Shown here one piece after another: positions 8,384 through 19,936 of a stretch of 64,000 nucleotides of DNA. Source of the stretch: Amycolatopsis alba DSM 44262. GTDB taxonomy: Bacteria; Actinomycetota; Actinomycetes; Mycobacteriales; Pseudonocardiaceae. The DNA is taken from the NCBI RefSeq assembly GCF_000384215.1, contig NZ_KB913032.1, forward strand, positions 2,993,665-3,057,664. The letters are read 5' to 3'. A program made the translations under genes and the position numbers. Each line of letters opens with the position of its first letter. Position 1 is the stretch's first letter. The notes below the pieces were generated by a model. That model saw only the letters and a list, made by a program, of their open reading frames with translations. It made no database searches and was not told where the DNA came from.

Positions 8384-9643
8384 TCAGGGGGTGCACTCGG
8401 CGGCGCGGTTCAGCAGCAGGGTGCGTTCCCTGTCGTTCCCGGTCATCTCCGCCGCGCGCTCGAACTCGGCGCGGGCCTCGTCGAGGCGGCCGAGCTTCGC
8501 CAGGAAGTCGCCGCGCACGCTCGGCAGCAGGTGATACGACTTCAGCGCGGGCTCCGACGTCAGCTTGTCGACCACTTCGAGCCCCGCCTCCGGTCCGACG
8601 GCCATCGACAGCGCCACCGCGCGGTTCAGCTCGATCACCGGCGACGGATTCAGCTTCCCGAGCCCTTCGTAGAGGACCGCGATGCGCCCCCAATCGGTCT
8701 CCTCGCCCGTCCGGGCCCGCGCGTGGCAGGCGGCGATGGCGGCTTGCGCGGCGTAGACGCCGAAAGCGCCGCCGGTGAGCGACTCGGCGAGTTCCAGGGC
8801 GGCGAGGCCGCGCCCGATCAGGAGCCGGTCCCATCTGGCGCGGTCCTGGTCCATCAGCAGGACGGGTTCACCGGTCGGCCCCACCCGCGCGGCGGACCGC
8901 GACGCCTGGATCTCCATCAGCGCGACGAGCCCGTGCACCTCGGGTTCCTTCGGCATGAGCCCGGCCAGGATCCGGCCGAGCCGCAGCGCCTCCTCGCACA
9001 GCGCCGGCCGCATCCAGTCCTCGCCCGCCGTCGCCGAGTATCCCTCGTTGAAGATCAGGTAGATGACTTCGAGCACCGAGGAGAGCCGCGCGACCCTGTC
9101 CGCGCCCTCGGGCACCTCGAACGGGACCTTGGCGTCGCCGAGCGTCTTCTTCGCCCGGACGATCCGCTGCGCGATGGCGGTCTCCTTGGCGAGGAACGCC
9201 CGCGCGATCTCGTGCGTCTGGAGCCCGCCGATCATCTTCAGCGTCAGTGCCACCCTGGCCTCGGTCGACAGCACCGGGTGGCAGGCGGTGAACACCAGCC
9301 GGAGCAGATCGTCCTCGATGTGGTCGTCGAGGCCCTCGGTGAAATCGGGTTCCTCGTCGAACTCCTGCTCGCGGCCGATCTCACCGAGCTTCCGGTCGTA
9401 CCGCTCGTTGCGGCGGAAAGTGTCGACCGCCCGGCGTTTGGCCGTGGTCATGAGCCAGGCGCCCGGATTCCTCGGGACGCCCGACTCGGGCCACTGTTCG
9501 AGCGCGGCGACCAGCGCGTCTTGCGCCAGTTCCTCAGCGAGGCCGACGTCGCGCGTCATCCGCGCGAGGCCGGCGATGAGGCGGGCCGATTCGATCCGCC
9601 ACACCGCGTCGATCGCCGAACGGGGGTCTGCAGTTGCCGTCAC
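8384..9643 (-). CDS. ECF sigma factor with C-terminal extension (ECF42-like)
   Basis: A 419-residue RNA polymerase sigma factor. Region 2 is at about residues 10-80 (with AEELAQDALVAALEQWP and TTAKRRAVDTFRR). Region 4 contains EARVALTLKMIGGLQTHEIA and FLAKETAIAQRIVRAKKT. The remaining 200 residues form a helical, TPR-like domain seen in this ECF group. Such sigma factors lie next to genes for YCII/DGPF proteins, and here a YCII protein sits directly upstream on the same strand. The extension is thought to regulate the sigma factor instead of a classical anti-sigma. GTG 9643 is used; TTG 9652 is possible. Confidence 0.88.
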   Translation of the reverse strand: MTATADPRSAIDAVWRIESARLIAGLARMTRDVGLAEELAQDALVAALEQWPESGVPRNPGAWLMTTAKRRAVDTFRRNERYDRKLGEIGREQEFDEEPDFTEGLDDHIEDDLLRLVFTACHPVLSTEARVALTLKMIGGLQTHEIARAFLAKETAIAQRIVRAKKTLGDAKVPFEVPEGADRVARLSSVLEVIYLIFNEGYSATAGEDWMRPALCEEALRLGRILAGLMPKEPEVHGLVALMEIQASRSAARVGPTGEPVLLMDQDRARWDRLLIGRGLAALELAESLTGGAFGVYAAQAAIAACHARARTGEETDWGRIAVLYEGLGKLNPSPVIELNRAVALSMAVGPEAGLEVVDKLTSEPALKSYHLLPSVRGDFLAKLGRLDEARAEFERAAEMTGNDRERTLLLNRAAECTP

Positions 9644-9682
9644 GCCGACCAATCAACCTCGTCGGCGCGCCGATCGCAACCA

Positions 9683-10105
9683 TCAGGCCTGGTTCGCCTC
9701 GGCCTGCTCCCGCAGCTTCTTCTCGTGCTCGATGATCTCGGGGGTGGCGTCGGAGAACTCTTCGAGCTCGAACACGCGGCGGATCTCGATCTCGCCCTCG
9801 CGGAACGGCGCCCGCTTCATCCATTCGATGACCTCGGCCCTGTCCTTGACCTGCAGGATCCAGTAGCCCGCGATGAGTTCCTTGCTCTCGGCGAAGGGCC
9901 CGTCGACGACCCTGGCCTCGGTGTCGCCGGAGTACTGGATGCGGAAACCCTCGGAGCTGGGGTGCAGTCCTTCACCCGCGAGCATGACGCCGGCCTTCAC
10001 CAGTTCCTCGTTGAACTTCCCCATCTCCTGCAGCTCCTCGGCGCTCGGCTGCGCACCGGCCGCGTCGGTCTTCTCGTCGCTCTTCACGATCACCATGAAC
10101 CGCAT
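9683..10105 (-). CDS. YCII/DGPF-domain protein
   Basis: A 140-residue ferredoxin-like-fold protein of the YCII-related family. MRFMVIVKSDEKTD at the N-terminus, the GVMLAGEGLHPS segment and the diagnostic VVDGPFAESKELIAGYWI (about residues 70-87) identify it. Family members are typically partners of ECF42-type sigma factors, and this gene precedes one by about 40 bp. Its biochemical role is unknown. ATG 10105 with GGAG upstream is preferred over in-frame codons further upstream. Confidence 0.88.
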   Translation of the reverse strand: MRFMVIVKSDEKTDAAGAQPSAEELQEMGKFNEELVKAGVMLAGEGLHPSSEGFRIQYSGDTEARVVDGPFAESKELIAGYWILQVKDRAEVIEWMKRAPFREGEIEIRRVFELEEFSDATPEIIEHEKKLREQAEANQA

Positions 10106-10315
10106 CGCAAGTCTCCGTTCCCGGCGGGGGCTCGTCCCCTGCCTCACCAACGCGTCGATCGGGCACCCCGGCTTTCGACACGGTCCCCGAACTTTTTTCC
10201 GCGAGTATTCGAGCAGCCGGAAAACCCCAGGTCAACCGCCCATGGAAGATGCCACCCCATCCCCACCACCCACCCTTGATGGACGCGCTCCGCGCGACTG
10301 GATCTACTCTTAACC

Positions 10316-11290
10316 GTGTCCGCACTCCCCGAAGCCCTTCGCTCCGCCCTCGATGAAGAGCTGGGCAAGTACCCGCAGAACAGGCTGACCCAGTCCGTCG
10401 AGCGGCTCAGCACGCGCTACCGCGAGAACGCCCCCGCGAGCGCGCCCATCCTGTCCTCCGAGGCCGACATCGCGGCGTACGCGGGCTACCGGATGCCGGC
10501 CACCTACGCGGCCGTACACGCTGTTCTCGCCGAAGCCGCCCTCCGCGCTCCAGGGTTCGCTCCGCGCACGCAGATCGACATCGGCGGCGGGACCGGGGCA
10601 GCGATCTGGGCCGCGGCCGAGGTGTGGCCGTCGCTGGAGGAGAGCACGGTCGTCGAGCAGGTCTCCGGGGCGATCGCGCTGGGACGACGGCTCGCGGGCA
10701 GCGCCATCGCCCAGGCCGTACGGGGCTCGACCTGGCGGCAGGGGCTGATCGACCCGGCCGCTGCGGCCCCGGACGCCGATCTGGTGACCCTTTCCTACGT
10801 CCTCGGCGAGCTGCCCGAGCCCCGCCGGGCCGACGTCGTCCGTTGGCTGTCGGCGAAGGCCGCGATGCTGGTGCTGATCGAACCCGGTACCCCCGCGGGC
10901 TACGAACGCATCGTCGAAGCGCGGGACCAGCTCGTCGAGCTCGGGCTTTCCCTGGTCGCGCCCTGCCCGCACGAGGGCGCCTGCCCGATCCCGCGCGGCA
11001 AGGACTGGTGTCACTTCTCCGCACGGCTCCCGCGCACCGGCCTGCACCGCCAGCTCAAATCCGGGACGCTCGGCTTCGAGGACGAGAAGTTCTCCTACGT
11101 CGTCGCCTCACGCACGGCGCCGGACCGGGCCGAGGGCCGGATCCTGCGGCATCCGGCCAAACGCAAGGGCATGGTCAGCCTGTCCCTGTGCGCCGAAGCC
11201 GGGCTCACCGAAACGATCGTCACCAAACGGCACGGCACGGCCTACCGGGCGGCCCGCGACGCCGAATGGGGCGATGCCTGGCCAATCTAG
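10316..11290 (+). CDS. Small ribosomal subunit Rsm22-type methyltransferase
   Basis: A 324-residue protein of the Rsm22 family, SAM-dependent methyltransferase-like proteins related to a mitochondrial small-subunit assembly factor. The SAM-binding motif is TQIDIGGGTGAAIWAAAEVW (about residues 85-104). Further on are VTLSYVLGELPEP and LVLIEPGTPAGYE, and a cysteine cluster around CPHEGACPIPRGKDWCHFSAR that resembles the Fe-S/zinc motif of the family. The protein probably binds or modifies the 30S ribosome. The GTG at 10316 gives the family N-terminus. It converges with the LysR gene, overlapping it by four bases, and its 3' end contains a copy of the GTCCACWGTGGAC palindrome. Confidence 0.88.
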   Translation: MSALPEALRSALDEELGKYPQNRLTQSVERLSTRYRENAPASAPILSSEADIAAYAGYRMPATYAAVHAVLAEAALRAPGFAPRTQIDIGGGTGAAIWAAAEVWPSLEESTVVEQVSGAIALGRRLAGSAIAQAVRGSTWRQGLIDPAAAAPDADLVTLSYVLGELPEPRRADVVRWLSAKAAMLVLIEPGTPAGYERIVEARDQLVELGLSLVAPCPHEGACPIPRGKDWCHFSARLPRTGLHRQLKSGTLGFEDEKFSYVVASRTAPDRAEGRILRHPAKRKGMVSLSLCAEAGLTETIVTKRHGTAYRAARDAEWGDAWPI

Positions 11291-12201
11291 TCCACTGTGG
11301 ACTGACGGGCGCGCCGCGCGAGATTGCCGATGACGGTGAGCAGCGCGCCGAGCGCCGGATTGTCGTTGCTCCGCCGCCACATCAGTTCGAGTTCCACCGG
11401 ACGGCTCTCGACGCCGTCCACCGGGCGGAGCACGACACCTTCGAACCGCAGCGCGGCGGCCGCGGCCGGCACCAGCGCGACCCCGAGTTCCGCCTTGACC
11501 AGTGCGAGCACGGTATGCGCCTGACTGGCGTATTGCGTGTACTCCGGCAGCACCCGCGCCGTCCGGAACACCGCGACGAGCACGTCGTGGAAATACCGGC
11601 ACTCCGACGGCGAATACATGATGAACGGCTCGCCGTCGAAGTCACGCACGTCGGGATTCTTCTTGCGCCGCGCCAAAGGATGCGCCGACGGCAGCGCCGC
11701 CAGCAGCGGTTCCCGCCACAGCGGCAGGGTCACGATGTCGCCGCCGGTCACCGGCGGGCGGACCATGCCGAGATCGACCCCGCCCGCCAGCAACTCCTCC
11801 ACCTGCGCCGATGTCACCATTTCCCGCAGCACCAGATCGACGCCGGGCGCTTCGGCGTTCGCCGCGGCGAGAACTCGTTCCAGGTACGAATACGCCGCGG
11901 TGGCGGTGAAACCGACCGTGACGACCCCGACCTCGCCCTTCCTCGCCCGGCGGACATACAGCGTCGCCTCTTGCGACGAACGCAGTATTTTCCTTGCTTC
12001 GACGAGAAAAACCCGTCCGGCCGGGGTCAGCCGGACGGTGCGGTGCGTCCGGTCGAAAAGCTCGACCCCCAGTTCCCGCTCCAGCAACTGGATCCGCCTG
12101 CTCAACGGCGGCTGGGTCATCGAGAGCCGCTCCGCCGCCCGGCCGTAGTGCAGTTCCTCGGCCACCGCGACGAAACTCACCAGCTGCTCCAGGGAAAACA
12201 C
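11287..12201 (-). CDS. LysR family transcriptional regulator
   Basis: A 304-residue LysR-type regulator. The N-terminal HTH is at residues 1-60 (LVSFVAVAEELHYGRAAERL, then SMTQPPLSRRIQLLERELG), followed by the linker helix with FDRTHRTVRLTPAG and a periplasmic-binding-like effector domain of about 200 residues. GTG 12201 has no convincing Shine-Dalgarno upstream. LysR genes usually regulate a divergent neighbour, but upstream here lies only a decayed GAF/ANTAR gene on the same strand, so the target is not evident. Confidence 0.88.
   Translation of the reverse strand: MFSLEQLVSFVAVAEELHYGRAAERLSMTQPPLSRRIQLLERELGVELFDRTHRTVRLTPAGRVFLVEARKILRSSQEATLYVRRARKGEVGVVTVGFTATAAYSYLERVLAAANAEAPGVDLVLREMVTSAQVEELLAGGVDLGMVRPPVTGGDIVTLPLWREPLLAALPSAHPLARRKKNPDVRDFDGEPFIMYSPSECRYFHDVLVAVFRTARVLPEYTQYASQAHTVLALVKAELGVALVPAAAAALRFEGVVLRPVDGVESRPVELELMWRRSNDNPALGALLTVIGNLARRARQSTVD
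11290..11302. repeat. GTCCACWGTGGAC palindrome, copy 1
   Basis: GTCCACTGTGGAC, in the last codons of the LysR gene and at the stop of the Rsm22 gene. It is flanked by A and T, extending the palindrome to 15 bases. Confidence 0.8.
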
Positions 12202-12253
12202 CCATCAATCTTAGGTATCGCCGAAGCGCGGACAAGCGCCGAATCGGTATCGT

Positions 12254-12695
12254 TCAGCGCGGGATTTCCACTGTGCGGTCGATGATCCCGGTCGCCACGG
12301 CGAGCATCTTGAGATTGTTGCTCCGCGCGTGGGCGCGCATTACGCCGAACGCTTCGTCCACCGGAAAACCGGAGACCCAGCCGCAACCCGTCGTCGTCGA
12401 GCAAGGCGGCTCACGAGAACTTCGGCCATCTTCCGCGCGCACGCACCAGATCCGGGCAGAACACCGGCTCGGCGTTCCGGTAGCAGTCCAGGCACGGGCC
12501 CTCGGAGTTCTGCAGCTGGAACAATTCGAGCAGCCGGGTCTGTTCATCGGACGCGGCCACCATGGTCAGCGTGCCGCGCGCGTCGCCGCATCGGAACACG
12601 AGCAGATCGAGGAACTCGATGAGATCGAAGTCATCGACAAGGGTGTCCGCCAACTCCACGAAGGTTTCCCGTAAGACGGTCGCCGGGTCGGTCAT
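12254..12695 (-). pseudogene. Decayed GAF-ANTAR regulator
   Basis: The remnant of a GAF-plus-ANTAR antitermination-type regulator. The first 94 codons (from ATG 12695) encode a recognisable GAF start: ELADTLVDDFDLIEFLDLL, later SDEQTRLLELFQLQNSEGPC, ending at a stop near 12411. Compared with intact relatives, about a dozen residues after FLDLLVFRC seem to be missing in frame. The stop follows WPKFS, where a normal protein continues. A piece of the ANTAR domain (DEAFGVMRAHARSN, then LKMLAVATGIID) survives in another frame and ends at 12254. The middle of the gene, roughly 100 residues, is gone. The intact GAF-ANTAR gene directly upstream suggests an old tandem arrangement, one copy of which is decaying. 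Confidence 0.75.
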
Positions 12696-12722
12696 CGTTC
12701 TGGTGTCTCCTTGGGCACACGC

Positions 12723-13451
12723 TCAGGACGACTCGGGCCGGAACGTCAACCGTCGCAGCACCACGTCTTTGGCGACATCATTGAGCTTTCTGTCGCCCGC
12801 GTAGGCGTGGGCGCGCAGGCGGGCGAGCGCGTCCGGTAGCCCGATGTCGAGCTGGACCGACACGATGCCGGTGGCCTGATGCACCTGGGCACGGTGCTCT
12901 GTGAATTCGAGATCGATCACTTCGGCGAGGCCGGGCCTGCCGATGTCGGCATCGGCGACGACGAGGTCGATCGCCGCCTCGACGCAGACGAGAGCCTCCG
13001 CCTGCCCTTCCCGCGAAGGGAATCCGGCGAGCTCTCGATAACAGTCGACAACACCCACTTTGATCGCACCGACCTGAATCGGCACCGCGATGATCGATTT
13101 CACGCCTCTGTCGATCGCCTCGGGCGCGAACACCGGCCAGCGGAGTGCCGCCTCTGAACTGGTCACATCGGTTACGACGATGAGCATACCTTCGCAGAGC
13201 ACTTCCAGCGCCGGTCCTTCACCAAGCGTGAACTGCAGATCTTCCAATTCGCGGCTGCGTTCGTCGGTGGCGAAGACCGGCTCGGCGAGCCCTTCCCCCG
13301 CCACCAGGGTGAGCCCGACTCCGGCGGCTTCGAGAACATCTCCGCAGACAACACAGGCATGTTCCACTGTCACCGTCGAATCGGTCTCCGAAGCGAGAAA
13401 ACGCAACTTCGCCCAGACACGGGCTGTGCGATCAGGCCGTTGGGGCCTCAT
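12723..13451 (-). CDS. GAF and ANTAR domain regulator
   Basis: A 242-residue protein with an N-terminal GAF domain (about residues 20-165) and a C-terminal ANTAR RNA-binding domain (about 175-235, with HQATGIVSVQLDIGLPDALARLRAHAY split over its helices). ANTAR proteins bind paired hairpins in nascent RNA to prevent transcription termination; the GAF domain senses a ligand or redox signal. ATG 13451, preceded by GAAAGG, is preferred over the longer in-frame extension, which would run through low-complexity Arg/Pro sequence. Target RNAs are not visible. Confidence 0.82.
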   Translation of the reverse strand: MRPQRPDRTARVWAKLRFLASETDSTVTVEHACVVCGDVLEAAGVGLTLVAGEGLAEPVFATDERSRELEDLQFTLGEGPALEVLCEGMLIVVTDVTSSEAALRWPVFAPEAIDRGVKSIIAVPIQVGAIKVGVVDCYRELAGFPSREGQAEALVCVEAAIDLVVADADIGRPGLAEVIDLEFTEHRAQVHQATGIVSVQLDIGLPDALARLRAHAYAGDRKLNDVAKDVVLRRLTFRPESS

Positions 13452-13744
13452 AGTGTGCCTTTCGGCATTGTCCGGTATCGGACGGGCTCGCCAGGGCCAA
13501 GGGCGAACAGCGCGGCCATCTCGGCCGGGCCAAGGGTCATTGTGGCACTTTTTCGTCTCTTTGCCGCCCCACGGCGACTTCTCAGGCACCAATGCAGTAG
13601 CCCGAAGAGCCGAATGCCCGGCCCGTGCGGGCCTCAATCGGCCGTTCAGCCGGTTCCGGTCCCGCTGTCCGCGCCTAGGGTGGACCCGCGACCGCTTGTC
13701 CTGGTCCTCGGCAACGGCGCTCATCAGTGAGCTCTGGAGGGGCC

Positions 13745-13837
13745 ATGTGCGTTCGCATTCTCGAGATCAGGGCCAAGCGGGAGAATCCACTTCTCCGGCT
13801 GCTGATCCGTATTCAGCTCAAGGCGTCCTGGCGCTGA
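13745..13837 (+). CDS. Possible 30-aa small protein
   Basis: A 31-codon frame starting ATG at 13745 with a near-perfect GGAGGGG five bases upstream, ending at TGA 13837. The peptide starts MCVRILEIRAKRENP and is basic and amphipathic. It overlaps the 3' end of the convergent sigma factor gene by about 25 bases. The only evidence is the strong ribosome-binding site and the position; no homologue is known to me. Confidence 0.22.
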   Translation: MCVRILEIRAKRENPLLRLLIRIQLKASWR

Positions 13838-14436
13838 GCGCAGGCACGCAGCCTGCTGATCGCCCGGTGCTTGGTCACCCGCACACGTGATGACGTCGTG
13901 CCGAGTGCGGCCGCGGTCTCGTTCGACGTCAGCTCGCCGATCACCCGCATTCCCAGCACTTCGCGATGCGAGACCGGGAGCATCCGCAGCAGCCTGCCGA
14001 GCCGGACCCCGAGGTCGGTCCGCAGGGCGCGCTGCTCCGGTTCGTCCGCGGCGCCCGCCGGCCGCTCGGGCAGTTCACCGGTCAGCACCTGTCTGCTCCG
14101 CGCGGCCTTCCGGAAGACGTCGGCGACCTTGTTCGCCGCGATGGCGCGCATGAGGAACAGGAAGGAGCCGCCGCGCAGGCCATAGCCGGGAACCGCGATG
14201 AAGACCGCCAGGCAGATCTCCTGCGCGACGTCTGCGGGTTCCAGATAGGTCAGGTCCCGGCCGCCGAGCCGGGTCTCGGCGTACTGCCGCGCCCACGGCA
14301 CGAGAGCGGCCATGAGGAAGTCCATTCCGTGCGGTTCGCCGCCCGCCGCCGCCTTGGCCAGATCGTCCCAGCAGGCAGGCGAAATCCACGTCTCACCGCC
14401 ACCGGTTCTTCGCACCGGAAACTCGTCGCCGTCCAT
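13813..14436 (-). CDS. RNA polymerase sigma factor (ECF/ShbA-like)
   Basis: A 207-residue sigma-70 family protein. Region 2 is at about residues 38-110 (LEPADVAQEICLAVFIAVP and FLMRAIAANKVADVFRKAAR, the -10 recognition helix). Region 4 is at about residues 145-195 (LPVSHREVLGMRVIGELTSN followed by the recognition helix ending RVTKHRAISRLR). Length and the AIAANKVADVFR motif resemble the ShbA-type factors of actinobacteria. No anti-sigma gene follows. The stop lies inside the overlapping small plus-strand frame at 13745. Confidence 0.8.
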   Translation of the reverse strand: MDGDEFPVRRTGGGETWISPACWDDLAKAAAGGEPHGMDFLMAALVPWARQYAETRLGGRDLTYLEPADVAQEICLAVFIAVPGYGLRGGSFLFLMRAIAANKVADVFRKAARSRQVLTGELPERPAGAADEPEQRALRTDLGVRLGRLLRMLPVSHREVLGMRVIGELTSNETAAALGTTSSRVRVTKHRAISRLRACAQRQDALS

Positions 14437-14740
14437 GCCCCGCTCCCCACGGATGAGAAAACCCGGCCGCCGGGGTCCAGGACGGAACGCGGACCACGGT
14501 AGTCGAGATATCCGGCCACCTCAAACGACGAAGGTCCGCGAGAAAGTGTCCGTCCGGGCAGAAAACCGGACAGATTCCCACCAGTGGTCTGGACACGTTG
14601 TCGCACGGGACGTAACTTCCCGTGCTGAGACCCCTCGCCAAGGTCACGCCAAGGCCGGTGAACGCGCCCCCGGCCGACATCCGCAAGCACCGCCGCGGCG
14701 CGTTCGCGTTCCGCGGCGGGATTCCGCCGAGGAGTGAACT
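14437..14740. other. Divergent intergenic region, sigma factor / GH64
   Basis: About 300 bp without a credible gene, holding the promoters of the two divergent genes. Short inverted repeats are visible: GTCCG (14547-14551) with CGGAC further on (about 14566), and ACCAGTGGT (about 14580). The end carries GAGGAG just before the GTG of the glucanase. No clear -35/-10 pair was recognised. Confidence 0.4.
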
Positions 14741-15919
14741 GTGCGCATCCGCAAGAAGATCCGGCGCGTCTTGACCGCGTTGGCGGTCACCCTCCCCCTG
14801 GTCACGGTGCTTTCGGCGCCTGCCGCGGTCGCCGCCGGTCCCGATCCGCTGCCGCTGACCGTCACCAACAATTCGAACCGCTCCGACGCGGTCTACCTCT
14901 ACGTGCTCGGCACGAACCTCAACACCGGCAAACTCGGCTACGTCAACGCCGGCGGCGCCTTCACCCCGTGGCCGCCGGGCGCGAACCCGCCGAGCCCCGC
15001 GCCGGACGTCGCCATCGCGGGCCCCGGCAACGGCGGCTCGACCACGGTGCGGATCCCGCGGATGCTCTCGGGCCGCGTCTACATGTCGTTCGGGCAGAAG
15101 ATCAAGTTCTTCCTGACCCCGGACGGGCTGGTGCAGCCCGCACCGTGGGCCGACGCCGACCCGAACCGGGACATCCTGTTCGACTGGAGCGAGTTCACCT
15201 ACGACAACGGCGGGCTGTTCATCAACAGCTCGCAGGTGGACATGTTCAGCGTGCCGCACGCTGTCGGGCTGACCAACGGCGCCGGCGCGAACAAGGAGGC
15301 CGGGCGCCTCAAGCCGGGCGGCCGCGCGAACATCTTCAACGGGGTCAAGGGACAGTCCGGTTTCTCGAACCTGGTGTACAACAACCTGCGGGTCCTCGCG
15401 CCCGGCAAGGGTCTCGACACCGGCAAGTTCAGCGGAAGCTACCTCGACGGCTACGTCACGAGCGCCTGGAACACCTACAAGTCGACGCCGTTGACGGTGG
15501 TCCCGTTCGAGGCCGAGCCCGGCAAGAAGTTCACCGGCAAGACCGGCGGGGACGACGTCATGCGCTTCACGAACACTTCAGGCGCGACGGTGGCTTCGTT
15601 CAGCAAGCCGAGCACCCGCGACGTCTTCAACTGCGATGGACGGCTGCAGGCGCCGAACGATCAGGTCGTCGGCCCGATCGCGCGGACGCTGTGCGCGGCG
15701 CTGCACCGGTCGACCCTCGGTTCCCTGCACACGCAGCCGACCTATGACGCGGGCCCGTTCTACAAGCAGTCCGTGACCGACCATTACTCGCGGATCGTGC
15801 ACGAGCAGATGGTCGACGGCAAGGCGTACGGATTCGCCTTCGACGACGTCGGGCACTTCGAGTCGCTGGTGCACGACGGGGACCCGCGTACCGCGCGGAT
15901 CACCCTGACGGCCTTCTGA
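14741..15919 (+). CDS. Secreted GH64 beta-1,3-glucanase
   Basis: A 392-residue secreted enzyme of glycoside hydrolase family 64, which cleaves beta-1,3-glucans to release laminari-oligosaccharides and is often used against fungal walls. A signal peptide occupies residues 1-30 (basic start, hydrophobic core LTALAVTLPLVTVLSAP, cleavage near AVAAG). The mature protein starts with the thaumatin-like LPLTVTNNSNRSDAVYLYV. It contains the FDWSEFTYDNGGLFINSSQ block that carries the family's catalytic carboxylates, and ends with the GFAFDDVGHFESLVHDGDPR motif. There is no added carbohydrate-binding domain. GTG 14741 follows GAGGAG. Two strong hairpins follow the gene. Confidence 0.92.
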   Translation: MRIRKKIRRVLTALAVTLPLVTVLSAPAAVAAGPDPLPLTVTNNSNRSDAVYLYVLGTNLNTGKLGYVNAGGAFTPWPPGANPPSPAPDVAIAGPGNGGSTTVRIPRMLSGRVYMSFGQKIKFFLTPDGLVQPAPWADADPNRDILFDWSEFTYDNGGLFINSSQVDMFSVPHAVGLTNGAGANKEAGRLKPGGRANIFNGVKGQSGFSNLVYNNLRVLAPGKGLDTGKFSGSYLDGYVTSAWNTYKSTPLTVVPFEAEPGKKFTGKTGGDDVMRFTNTSGATVASFSKPSTRDVFNCDGRLQAPNDQVVGPIARTLCAALHRSTLGSLHTQPTYDAGPFYKQSVTDHYSRIVHEQMVDGKAYGFAFDDVGHFESLVHDGDPRTARITLTAF

Positions 15920-15927
15920 GACTGAGT

Positions 15928-15966
15928 GTGTGGATTTCGGTGCGTTGGACGCGCAGAAATCCACAC
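15928..15966 (+). terminator. Hairpin after GH64 gene
   Basis: GTGTGGATTTC (15928-15938) pairs perfectly with GAAATCCACAC (15956-15966), an 11-bp stem, and the loop contains a second small GTGCG/CGCGC pairing. It lies 9 bp after the glucanase stop codon. There is no T-run, as is common for actinobacterial terminators. Confidence 0.65.
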
Positions 15967-15994
15967 GGTCCCGCGTGACAGGTCTTGTCATGAC

Positions 15995-16041
15995 GGGTGT
16001 GTGGAGACAGGGACGTTCACCGTCCCTGTCTCCACACACCC
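15995..16041. terminator. 21-bp perfect hairpin between convergent genes
   Basis: The left arm 15995-16015 (starts GGGTGTGTGGAGACAG) and right arm 16021-16041 are perfect complements over 21 bp, with the 5-nt loop TTCAC. The hairpin ends one base before the stop codon of the terpene synthase gene, so it most likely terminates both converging transcripts. Confidence 0.8.
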
Positions 16042-16042
16042 C

Positions 16043-19035
<2,993 letters not shown>

Positions 19036-19075
19036 ACGCGGATCCTGCCTGATCGCGCGGGCCGCGTCGACCTGG

Positions 19076-19867
19076 TTACGCGGGCTCTGGCAGCGGCTCA
19101 CCGGTTTCGAGCAGCGTCTTGAGGCTCGACAGGATCGACGGCCAGCCGCCCTTGACCATCTCCAGCGCGGTGCTGCCCTGGTCGAATCCGTCGTGCACGA
19201 CGGTCAGCTTCACCGTGTCGCCGACCGGTTCGAGGTCGAAGGTCACTTTCGACCTCGACTCGGACTGGAGCTTCGCCGACACGTCGTCGTCGAGGCCGAC
19301 CGACTTGCCGAACTCCGGGGTGAAGGTGTGCCACGTGTAGGACAGCCGCCGGTACGGATCCGATTCCAGTACGACCTGTTCGGCGTCTTCCAGTCGCACG
19401 CCGAGCTGGTCCCAGGCCATCGTGGACCCCGGCTTCCAGTCCGAAGTGAACTCGCATCCCCAGTACCGCTTGGTGAAGACCGGATCGGTCAGCGCCTGCC
19501 AAAGCCGCTCCGGTGTCGTCTTGATGTAGCTGGTGTAGACGAATTCGTCGGTACCCATGGGTTCCTGCTCCAATGCCTTCTTGAGGTCGGTGAGCGCCTC
19601 GACCCGGCCCTGGTGGTACCGGTCGATCCAGCGCTCGGCGATCGCGTTGATCGGCTCCGCGTTCACGTAGTGCAGCTTTTCGCGACCACGCCACACCGTG
19701 GTCACCAGATTGGCCGCCTCCAGCACGGCCAGATGCTTGCTGACCGACTGCCGCGCCATGTCCAGCCCCGCGCACAGTTCACGCAGGGTCTGGCCGTTGC
19801 GGGCGTTCAGATCGTCGAGCAACCGGCGGCGGCTGGCGTCCGCCAGCGCCTTGAACACCTCGTCCAT
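19076..19867 (-). CDS. ArsR family regulator fused to SRPBCC (AHSA1-like) domain
   Basis: A 263-residue two-domain protein. Residues 1-95 form an ArsR-type winged helix (MDEVFKALADASRRRLLDDL, then LDMARQSVSKHLAVLEAANL as recognition helix). Residues about 115-255 form an SRPBCC/AHSA1-like START fold (IKTTPERLWQALTDP near its start, later VKLTVVHDGFD and GGWPSILSSLKTLLETG). The SRPBCC cavity may bind the effector. This fusion is common in actinobacteria and its ligands are unknown. An inverted-repeat operator directly upstream suggests autoregulation. It is followed 40 bp later by the DUF3800 gene. Confidence 0.88.
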   Translation of the reverse strand: MDEVFKALADASRRRLLDDLNARNGQTLRELCAGLDMARQSVSKHLAVLEAANLVTTVWRGREKLHYVNAEPINAIAERWIDRYHQGRVEALTDLKKALEQEPMGTDEFVYTSYIKTTPERLWQALTDPVFTKRYWGCEFTSDWKPGSTMAWDQLGVRLEDAEQVVLESDPYRRLSYTWHTFTPEFGKSVGLDDDVSAKLQSESRSKVTFDLEPVGDTVKLTVVHDGFDQGSTALEMVKGGWPSILSSLKTLLETGEPLPEPA

Positions 19868-19881
19868 GTCGCTCTCCCCGA

Positions 19882-19930
19882 TATGCAGCCTTCCAGCTGC
19901 CTTTCACTTTAGGCAGCCTTGTGGCTGCAT
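19882..19930 (-). promoter_or_regulatory. Probable ArsR operator/promoter region
   Basis: Upstream of the ArsR start codon lie nested inverted repeats of the core GCAGCC/GGCTGC. ATGCAGCC (19882-19889) is complementary to GGCTGCAT (19923-19930). Within the right half GCAGCC-TTGT-GGCTGC (19913-19928) is a perfect palindrome, and the left half has GCAGCC-TTCCA-GCTGCC. This pattern fits dimer binding sites for the adjacent regulator. The assignment is inferred from position. Confidence 0.6.
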
Positions 19931-19936
19931 GTCAAC

